From: Thermoplasmata archaeon
Lineage (GTDB): Archaea > Thermoplasmatota > Thermoplasmata > WALJ01
Assembly (NCBI GenBank): GCA_015522885.1
Contig: WALJ01000193.1
Span: 1-9,167, forward strand
DNA: 9,167 bases
Reading direction: 5' to 3'
Shown in pieces: positions 1 to 5,730 of this stretch. How positions within the stretch are numbered: the first letter of the stretch is position 1; every line of letters starts with the position of its first letter. The position numbers and the translations under genes are program-made. Under the pieces are notes generated by a model. The model was not told the origin of the DNA. It saw only the letters and a program-made list of their open reading frames with translations, and ran no database searches.

Positions 1-1
1 C

Positions 2-409
2 ATCGGCAGATTGCCTTCCGGTTCCATACTCCTTAACCCGTTCGTGGAGGATGTGCTCTGGAAGGGGGACAGGAAGACGGCGCTTTTGAAGGGAATATCC
101 GCTGTCGATTCCTCATGGAACAGAGAGGAAAGGAGTTATTTCCGGACAAGAAGACATATATCCAGAAGATTGCCCGTGCTTCTCGCTGCCAACCCGATAA
201 ACTACGGGAAACCCTACAGGCTCAGCACGGCGGAGGCCTTTGCGGGAGCGCTCCACATACTCGGTTTCAGGGAACAGGCGGAAAGGATAATGTCCAAGTT
301 CGGATGGGGGGAGCAGTTTCTGATACTGAACAAAGAGCCGCTGGAAGCATACGCTGCGGCAGATAGTCCTGAGAAGGTGAGGGAAGAAGAGGAAGATTTC
401 TTCGGATAA
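2..409 (+). CDS. tsr3: Tsr3 family 16S/18S rRNA aminocarboxypropyltransferase, 5'-truncated
   Basis: C-terminal three quarters of a Tsr3 (formerly DUF367/COG2042) protein. The family transfers the 3-amino-3-carboxypropyl group of S-adenosylmethionine to a hypermodified pseudouridine in small-subunit rRNA, late in ribosome maturation. Visible landmarks are the LNPF stretch, AVDSSWNR (family form 'xLDCSW'), RLPVLLAANPINYGKP (the signature block), a YRLSTAEAFAGALHILGF helix, and KFGWGEQFLILNKEPLEAY near the end. The frame is open to the left edge (IGRLPSGS...), and the only nearby start, a TTG at 11, falls inside the conserved part. The true start therefore lies outside the window and roughly 40-50 residues are missing. 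The acidic end (EEEEDFFG) is typical. Stop is TAA at 407-409. purS follows 37 bp downstream on the same strand. Family assignment is secure; the catalytic statement comes from the family, not this protein. Confidence 0.9.
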   Translation: MGRLPSGSILLNPFVEDVLWKGDRKTALLKGISAVDSSWNREERSYFRTRRHISRRLPVLLAANPINYGKPYRLSTAEAFAGALHILGFREQAERIMSKFGWGEQFLILNKEPLEAYAAADSPEKVREEEEDFFG

Positions 410-437
410 CGATACCCTTAAAACCATCCTGCGTTTA

Positions 438-445
438 GGGTGAGG
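438..445 (+). promoter_or_regulatory. Ribosome binding site of purS
   Basis: GGGTGAGG lies one base before the ATG at 447. It resembles the archaeal anti-16S motif GGAGGTGA, although the spacing is short. It supports 447 as the start, and the protein then begins exactly where PurS proteins usually begin (MTLLEVRIELKKG). Confidence 0.55.
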
Positions 446-446
446 C

Positions 447-692
447 ATGACATTACTTGAAGTCAGGATTGAGCTCAAAAAAGGCGTTGCTGACCCCGAA
501 GGTGAGAATACGAAAAAGGCTCTGGACCTTTTAGGTTTCGAGGTCAAAAAGGTGAGGAGCGTAAAGGTCTTTGAGATTGAGCTTGACGAGAGCGATGAAG
601 AGAAGGCCGTTGATATGGGAAAGGAAATGTGCAGAAAGCTCCTGGCAAACCCGGTGATACACAAGTACACCGTGGAAGCGAAGAGGGAGTGA
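447..692 (+). CDS. purS: Phosphoribosylformylglycinamidine synthase subunit PurS
   Basis: PurS is the small structural subunit of the three-part FGAM synthetase (PurS-PurL-PurQ), which converts FGAR, glutamine and ATP to FGAM in the fourth step of purine synthesis. A PurS dimer bridges PurL and PurQ and is thought to help pass ammonia between their active sites. The 81 residues match the family's usual 80-85. Seen directly: a first beta strand (LLEVRIELKKGVADPEG), helix ENTKKALDLLGF, a second strand with KKVRSVKVFEIELD, and the closing CRKLLANPVIHKYTVE block that is diagnostic. The TGA at 690-692 is one base before the purL ATG at 694, so the two are almost certainly translated from one message in matched amounts. 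Assignment is firm. Confidence 0.95.
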   Translation: MTLLEVRIELKKGVADPEGENTKKALDLLGFEVKKVRSVKVFEIELDESDEEKAVDMGKEMCRKLLANPVIHKYTVEAKRE

Positions 693-693
693 G

Positions 694-3012
694 ATGGAGA
701 GATACCTGAAAAAGGATGCACCGTTCGAACTGTACGATGTTGTTCTCCAAGGCGCAGGTGATGAGGAACTGAAGGCGATAAGCGAGGAAATGGGTCTTGC
801 GCTCTCCGTTGACGAGATGAAGAAAGTGAGGGATCACTTCAAAAAACTCGGAAGAAATCCCACTGATGCGGAGCTTCAGGCCATAGGTCAGGCATGGTCC
901 GAACACTCCTGCTACAAAAGTTCGAAAGCCCTGCTCAAAGAGCGCATATTTTCCCTCAAAAACAGGGAATTCATAGCGAACGAAGATGCGGGCCTGATGA
1001 ACTTCGATGACGAATATGCCTATGCGGTTGCCATAGAATCCCATAATCATCCTTCGGCCATAGAACCCTACGGCGGTGCCGCCACGGGCGTGGGTGGAAT
1101 CCTCAGAGATATAGCGTGCATGGGAGCGCAGCCCATAGCCCTGATAGACCCTCTGTTCTTCGGAAATCTCGATACAGATTACAGGGAAATCCCGAAGGGC
1201 GTGAAGCATCCGAGATACCTGTTCTCGGGAGTTGTTGCGGGAATCAGGGACTACGGAAACAGGATGGGCATACCTACGGTGGCAGGAATAACCTATTTTC
1301 ATGAAGGATACACCGGAAACCCTCTTGTAAATGTCGGCTCGGTCGGAATCGTCAGAAAAGACAGGATACTGCACAGCAGGGTCGGGCAGGCCGGAGATGT
1401 GTTCATCCTTGCAGGCGGAAGAACGGGGAGAGACGGGATTCACGGTGTAACATTCGCATCTCTCACGCTTCATGAGGATTCGGAGGAAGAATCGAGAGGA
1501 GCGGTGCAGCTCGGAGACCCCATAACCGAGGAACCGCTGTTCCATGCATGCTTTGAAGCGAATGAGTTCGGACTTGTCGAAGGAATGAAGGACCTGGGAG
1601 GCGGAGGACTCTCAAGTTGTGTGGGTGAGATGGCACTTGCCGCGGGACTCGGGGCCGAGGTGGAGCTCGACAGCGTACCCCTCAAAGAGGAGGATATGGC
1701 CCCGTGGGAGATATGGATATCGGAATCTCAGGAAAGGATGATGCTTGTCGTCAAACCGGAAAGCGTGGATAAGGTGCTGAAAATATTCGATAAATGGGAC
1801 GTTCTCGCCAATCCCATCGGAAAGGCTGTTAAAGGGAACGGGATAAGGGTAAGATACACTGGAATCGAGGTAATAGACCTTGACCTGAACTTCTACACTG
1901 CAGGCCCGGTTTACAGGAGAAGATATGCAAAACCGAAGAGGAAAATTGAGGAAAATATACCCGAAGAACCCGAGAATTACGAAAAAGTGCTCCTGAAGGT
2001 ACTTACGCACCCGAATATAGCATCCAAGGAATGGGTGATAAGGCAGTATGACCATCAGGTGAGAGGTTCAAGTGTGCTAACTCCAATGCAGGGCAGAATA
2101 GGACACGAAACTCACGGAGATGCATCTCTGATAAAACCGAGAGAGGAGTCGTGGAAAGGTCTTGCGATATCGACGGGAATTTCTCCCAGAATATCTGAAA
2201 TCAATCCCTACTGGGGCGCATGGAATGCCGTGGACGAGGCATACAGGGGTCTCGTTTCTGTCGGGGCAAGACCGCATTCGCTTTCCGACTGTCTCAATTT
2301 CGGAAATCCCGAGGAAGCTCACAGGTTCTGGGAGTTCAGAGAGTCCATAAAAGCGCTCGGAGAGGCGGGAAAATCTCTCGGACTTCCGTATGCTTCGGGA
2401 AATGTCAGCTTCTACAACGAAAGCCCTGCAGGAGCCATACCACCGACCCCCACTATAATGGGCATCGGGATTATGGCAGATATCAGAAAGAGAGTCACCT
2501 CCGATTTCAAGAGAGAAAACAGCCATATCTACATTGTCGGAAGCACCGGTGCGGAGATGGGCGGAAGCATCTATTACGAGATTGCCGGAGGAAAGACCGC
2601 AACAGTCCCGAAGGTTGATTCCAGGGGCCTGCGGAAAAATGCGGAGGCACTGCTGGGCGCTATGGAAAAAGGTCTTGTTCTCGCGGCACATGACATAAGC
2701 GAAGGAGGTACAGCGGTCGCACTTGGGGAGATGTGCTTCGGAGGGAACATCGGAGCGGATATAGATATAGGAAGAATCGGCAAAGCGAGGGCGGATGTGA
2801 AGCTCTTCTCGGAATCCCCGTCCAGATGGCTGGTCGAAGTTCCCGAAGAGAAAAAGGACCGGTTTGAGAACACCGTGAACGGCGCTCTGAGAATAGGAAG
2901 AGTAGGCGGAAAACACATAGGAATATCCGATTTCGAGCGTCTCCTCCTTGATGTGGATATTGAAAGAGCTTATTCTCTCTGGAAAGAGGCATTATGGAAG
3001 ATCATGGGTTAG
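694..3012 (+). CDS. purL: Phosphoribosylformylglycinamidine synthase subunit PurL
   Basis: Catalytic subunit of FGAM synthetase, 772 aa, the short PurL form (about 600-770 aa) that needs separate PurS and PurQ rather than the 1300-residue fused enzyme. It has the internal duplication of the AIR-synthetase fold. First half: WSEHSCYKSSK with the catalytic-type His at residue 71; ESHNHPSAIEPYGGAATGVGG at 115-135 (ATP/substrate loop); RDIACMGAQPIAL 138-150; RDYGNRMGIPTVAG 185-198; LGGGGLSSCVGEMALAAG 301-318. Second half: SDCLNFGNPE 531-540, GNVSFYNES 569-577, HDISEGGTAVAL 666-677, LFSESPSRWLVEV 704-716. The usual SEHCSYK order is here SEHSCYK. The start at 694 follows purS by one base, with GGGAGTGAG just upstream as ribosome site. 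The 3' end overlaps the endonuclease gene by 19 bp. No purQ is next to it, so the glutaminase must be encoded elsewhere. Confidence 0.96.
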   Translation: MERYLKKDAPFELYDVVLQGAGDEELKAISEEMGLALSVDEMKKVRDHFKKLGRNPTDAELQAIGQAWSEHSCYKSSKALLKERIFSLKNREFIANEDAGLMNFDDEYAYAVAIESHNHPSAIEPYGGAATGVGGILRDIACMGAQPIALIDPLFFGNLDTDYREIPKGVKHPRYLFSGVVAGIRDYGNRMGIPTVAGITYFHEGYTGNPLVNVGSVGIVRKDRILHSRVGQAGDVFILAGGRTGRDGIHGVTFASLTLHEDSEEESRGAVQLGDPITEEPLFHACFEANEFGLVEGMKDLGGGGLSSCVGEMALAAGLGAEVELDSVPLKEEDMAPWEIWISESQERMMLVVKPESVDKVLKIFDKWDVLANPIGKAVKGNGIRVRYTGIEVIDLDLNFYTAGPVYRRRYAKPKRKIEENIPEEPENYEKVLLKVLTHPNIASKEWVIRQYDHQVRGSSVLTPMQGRIGHETHGDASLIKPREESWKGLAISTGISPRISEINPYWGAWNAVDEAYRGLVSVGARPHSLSDCLNFGNPEEAHRFWEFRESIKALGEAGKSLGLPYASGNVSFYNESPAGAIPPTPTIMGIGIMADIRKRVTSDFKRENSHIYIVGSTGAEMGGSIYYEIAGGKTATVPKVDSRGLRKNAEALLGAMEKGLVLAAHDISEGGTAVALGEMCFGGNIGADIDIGRIGKARADVKLFSESPSRWLVEVPEEKKDRFENTVNGALRIGRVGGKHIGISDFERLLLDVDIERAYSLWKEALWKIMG

Positions 3013-3899
3013 AATTCAGGAAAGAGCTCGAAGATGCGGTAAATCAGATACCTGAGGGGAAAATAGCGAGGCTTGTAGATATTGCGGATGCCCTTGGAGA
3101 TAGAAGAGCCGTAAGGGCGGTATATTCCATGCTGGAATCCATAGATGCGCCTGTATGGCGGGTTGTGAAATCGGATATGAGCATCATCGATAAAAGGGTG
3201 GAAAAAGAAATCGAGATTGCAGATGGAAAGGCAAGAGCGGAGATCTTCGACAGTTTTCACATCCCCGGCATCCTTAAAAGACTGAGAAAGGAGCAGGAAG
3301 AGATGCGCTCCTCAATATCCCTCCAAGACAGGGATTTTGAGACTATAACAGGAGCGGATATCGGATATCTGGAGCAGAAGGCTTATGTGGGACTTTCCAC
3401 TTTCGACATCCATGGTATGCATCTATGGGACGAAGTCTTCGAAACCAAAGTCAGCTTTCCATACATCCCCACATATCTTTCATACAGGGAAGGGCCGCCA
3501 ATTCTCGCGGCTATCGAAGAATCGGAAAGGGATATCGAAGCTTTGATGGTGGACGGGAACGGAATTCTGCACCCGAAACATCTGGGCCTCGCGTCTTTTG
3601 TCGGAATCAAGGCGAGAATCCCGAGCATCGGGGTCGCTAAGAGCCTTTTGTGCGGTGATGTGAATTGGATTGACAAAAAAACAGGAGAGGTCATCCTAAA
3701 TGGCGAGAAGCTTGCATACGCGCTCCTCGGCGGAAAGGCCAGAAATCCTGTTTATGTCTCGCCGGGAAATATGATAGGTCTCGACAAGTCACTGGAAATA
3801 ACAAAGAAGTTCATGAGATACAGGATACCCGAACCTACAAGGAGAGCACATGAAGCGGCATCGAATGCAAGGCTCAGAGAAAAGGATAGACGAGCATGA
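2994..3899 (+). CDS. nfi: Alkyltransferase-like domain fused to endonuclease V
   Basis: Two-domain DNA repair protein, 301 aa. Residues about 7-85 resemble the C-terminal DNA-binding half of O6-alkylguanine-DNA alkyltransferase: FRKELEDAVNQIP, then IADALG and RRAVRAV (R41 in the Arg-finger position). The PCHRV active site is here PVWRV (53-57), with Val for the acceptor Cys and Trp for the His, and the conserved helix Tyr is Leu27, so alkyl transfer is not expected. Residues about 110-300 are endonuclease V, which nicks DNA near deoxyinosine: ADIGY (metal ligand D122), FPYIPTYLSYREG (wedge PYIP, E166), VDGNGILHPKHLGLASFVG (D187), PSIGVAKSLLCG, and VYVSPGN with N259 where most bacterial enzymes have His. 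PEPTRRAHEAASNARL closes the fold. Start 2994 has GAGG at 2986-2989 and overlaps purL by 19 bp. The same fusion order is known from Ferroplasma acidarmanus, where both activities were reported. EndoV activity is inferred. Confidence 0.88.
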   Translation: MEDHGLEFRKELEDAVNQIPEGKIARLVDIADALGDRRAVRAVYSMLESIDAPVWRVVKSDMSIIDKRVEKEIEIADGKARAEIFDSFHIPGILKRLRKEQEEMRSSISLQDRDFETITGADIGYLEQKAYVGLSTFDIHGMHLWDEVFETKVSFPYIPTYLSYREGPPILAAIEESERDIEALMVDGNGILHPKHLGLASFVGIKARIPSIGVAKSLLCGDVNWIDKKTGEVILNGEKLAYALLGGKARNPVYVSPGNMIGLDKSLEITKKFMRYRIPEPTRRAHEAASNARLREKDRRA

Positions 3900-4599
3900 C
3901 CGCAAAGAGAGCGGAGAGAAAATTCACGCTGCCTTTCCCTATGATTTCACGGTTTTCCAGTGTTGCACCCAGAATACTGTCTATGACACAGCCTAAAAAC
4001 CCGAATATTCCGGGGATAATCAGATAGTAAATGTCCGCCGAATATGGTGTCTCAGAGAAGTAGGTAAGGAAAAGGCCGCCGAATACGGATGTTACAAATG
4101 CGCCGATGAGCGCCCACAGTGTGCCGTATGCCGAAACACCGCCGTTTGTTCCCGCTTTTACACTCCTGAAGTTCGTTATAAGATATGTTCTGTTTGAGAG
4201 GACGCCCATCTCACTTGCGAGAGTATCCGAAGCTGCGGTCGCTATGGCCACCATGAAGAGAGCGCTTGATATTCCGGAATCAATACCATTTAAGGAAAGA
4301 ATTGCGATGAAGAGAGGTACGGAGCCGGTAGAGAGGACATTCTGCCACCCTCTCTCTCCTTTTCTCCCTTCCTGCACTCCTTTGCCCTCTTTTTCTCCGA
4401 ACCTGTACCTCGTGACAATAACGCCTGCTATGAGAAATGAAAAGAGAAGTATGAGCCATGAAGGGTTTATCAACCCGATAATCAGTCCGACTATGGCTGC
4501 AGCTAAGGAGCCGTCCGCCGTTAGCAAGGAAAAGCGGTAGGTTATAATGCCGAGTACGACACAAATCGCCAGAATAAGCACACCTGTGAATATATTCAT
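3874..4599 (-). CDS. DUF92 family integral membrane protein (VTE6/TMEM19-like)
   Basis: Membrane protein of 241 aa with about seven or eight hydrophobic segments (around residues 3-20, 31-46, 48-65, 93-106, 111-125, 157-180, 191-209 and 224-241). A charged loop (66-84, Lys/Glu/Gly-rich) sits between segments 3 and 4. The DUF92 signatures are clear: ERGWQNVLSTGSVP (82-95), ATAASDTLASEMG (120-132), KAGTNGGVSAYGT (148-160), CVIDSILGATLENREIIGKGSVNFLSA (204-230). The plant member VTE6 phosphorylates phytyl phosphate; the role of the archaeal members is not established, so an isoprenoid-phosphate kinase role is only an inference. ATG at 4597-4599 is preceded by GGAAGAGG. It lies 42 bp after the COG3199 gene, and its last 26 bp overlap the 3' end of the endonuclease gene on the other strand. 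Confidence 0.88.
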   Translation of the reverse strand: MNIFTGVLILAICVVLGIITYRFSLLTADGSLAAAIVGLIIGLINPSWLILLFSFLIAGVIVTRYRFGEKEGKGVQEGRKGERGWQNVLSTGSVPLFIAILSLNGIDSGISSALFMVAIATAASDTLASEMGVLSNRTYLITNFRSVKAGTNGGVSAYGTLWALIGAFVTSVFGGLFLTYFSETPYSADIYYLIIPGIFGFLGCVIDSILGATLENREIIGKGSVNFLSALFAVMLVYPFL

Positions 4600-4605
4600 C
4601 CTCTT

Positions 4606-4616
4606 CCGGATTCCGG
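4606..4616. repeat. Short palindrome in the DUF92 upstream gap
   Basis: CCGGA-T-TCCGG is a perfect 5-bp inverted repeat around one central base, 7 bp before the DUF92 start codon. The one-base loop rules out a normal RNA hairpin, so if it matters it would be as a protein binding site. Eleven bases can arise by chance; confidence is low. Confidence 0.25.
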
Positions 4617-4620
4617 CACT

Positions 4621-4631
4621 TGTTAATTAAC
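4621..4631 (-). promoter_or_regulatory. Possible TATA-box promoter of the DUF92 gene
   Basis: On the minus strand the 42-bp gap contains AAAGTTAATTAACA, the only A/T-only block in an otherwise G/C-rich stretch. Its centre is about 27 bp before the ATG at 4599, the normal TATA-box to start distance in archaea. If real, it would give a nearly leaderless message, which would leave the GGAAGAGG in front of the ATG outside the transcript. Read-through from the upstream gene is the alternative. Confidence 0.3.
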
Positions 4632-4641
4632 TTTGCCGAGT

Positions 4642-5730
4642 TCAGACAACCCTGACCATCCTGTACCTGCCATAGCCTGTCAGTACTCGGATATGGCCTT
4701 TGAAATCCGCATCAAGTTCTTCGTCTCCCGTATAAACATGCAAAACTCGGGTTTCTCTCAATTTTTGAGGTGTGGCTATAACAATAACACTTTTCACTCC
4801 GATCTTACGAATGACTTCGGCGCTCATCTGCTGATTTCCTCTCCCGAATATGAACCCCTGCGCTCCTATCGGACTGACGATGATCCTAGCTTTTTCATAG
4901 TCTTCAAGGATTTTTAGGATACTTTTCTCATTCAGGTCCCTGCCTACAGGCTCACCGTTATAATATGCATCCACACCCAGCATCGTCTTTCCAGCTCCCA
5001 TTTTTTTTGCAATCCTAGCCGTGGTGGTTCCGGCACCGATGATGTACAGAACATCTTTTTCCATATTCTCTACGAGATACTCGGCAATCTCTTCCTTTGC
5101 ACCCTCCTCATCCCCTTCGAAATACTCCTGTTTGCCTGCCTGAACGAAATCCCTTACATGGGGTATCAGCGCATGAGAATAAAGTTTAACCCTGAACTCT
5201 CCGTTTCTGTAGGCATCTTCGTCTATGTCCAGAATATCCGCTTCCTTCAAGGAGTGCCTCTTTTCTATGAACTCGCAGAGAAGTTCGGCACCCGATTCGG
5301 GATTCAGAGCGAAACACGAGGAATACATCTTGACTCCGGATGGAATTCCCAGTATCGGAATTTTCATACCTATTACGGAAGAGATATCCCTTGCGGTCCC
5401 GTCTCCGCCGACAAAAACAATCAGTTCGGCTCCTTTTTGTTGCATCCTTACGGCCGCTTCCTTGCTGTCTTCGGCATTTGTCGGTTCTGCTGTATGATAA
5501 ACGACCTCATACCCGAACCCGGATTCTGTAAGCAGAGTTTCTCCCATCTTCCCGTTTGCTGTCAGAAAAAACGGTTTGCATCGCAGATTTTTCAGAAACT
5601 TTCTCGCTATTTCACCGGAAATCTCATTGGCACCTCTTTTTCTCGCTTCTTCAAGAACTCCGTCGGTACCTTTGAGTCCGACCTTTCCTCCCATTCCCGC
5701 AATCGGATTAACAATGAAACCTATCATCAT
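4642..5730 (-). CDS. COG3199 ATP-NAD kinase-like protein
   Basis: Cytosolic 362-aa protein of the NAD kinase/diacylglycerol kinase fold, COG3199 branch ('predicted polyphosphate- or ATP-dependent NAD kinase', AcoX-like). Motifs in order: FIVNPIAGMGG (5-15), the nucleotide-binding FVGGDGTARDI (106-116), LGIPSGVKMYSSCFALNPE (127-145, the branch-specific substrate loop), IIGAGTTTARIAKKMG (230-245), VDAYYNGEPVGRDLNE (253-268), and FGRGNQQMSAEVI (295-307), all expected for this group. Length is typical. The likely reaction is phosphate transfer to NAD, but substrate is not settled across the branch, and a lipid-type or other acceptor cannot be excluded. The start codon ATG (5728-5730) overlaps the stop of the surface-protein gene as ATGA, implying coupled translation; a second ATG follows at once. 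AAAGGCGA just upstream is a weak ribosome site. Confidence 0.87.
   Translation of the reverse strand: MMIGFIVNPIAGMGGKVGLKGTDGVLEEARKRGANEISGEIARKFLKNLRCKPFFLTANGKMGETLLTESGFGYEVVYHTAEPTNAEDSKEAAVRMQQKGAELIVFVGGDGTARDISSVIGMKIPILGIPSGVKMYSSCFALNPESGAELLCEFIEKRHSLKEADILDIDEDAYRNGEFRVKLYSHALIPHVRDFVQAGKQEYFEGDEEGAKEEIAEYLVENMEKDVLYIIGAGTTTARIAKKMGAGKTMLGVDAYYNGEPVGRDLNEKSILKILEDYEKARIIVSPIGAQGFIFGRGNQQMSAEVIRKIGVKSVIVIATPQKLRETRVLHVYTGDEELDADFKGHIRVLTGYGRYRMVRVV

Noticed and set aside
11..13. TTG as the start of tsr3
   Set aside because: It falls within the conserved GRLPxGSILLNPF region of the family and would remove the N-terminal part; the frame is open to base 2.
417..423. CTTAAAA as TATA box for purS
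   Set aside because: Its distance would place transcription start at about 445, excluding the ribosome site at 438-445 from the message, and tsr3 is only 37 bp upstream on the same strand. Read-through is simpler.
544..1545. 333-codon open frame on the minus strand inside purL/purS
   Set aside because: It lies opposite well-conserved purS and purL coding sequence, its protein shows no recognisable domain, and long antisense frames are expected from this codon usage.
2077..2916. 279-codon open frame on the minus strand inside purL
   Set aside because: Shadow of the second half of purL; composition is odd (Ser/Arg/Cys-rich) and no motif is visible.
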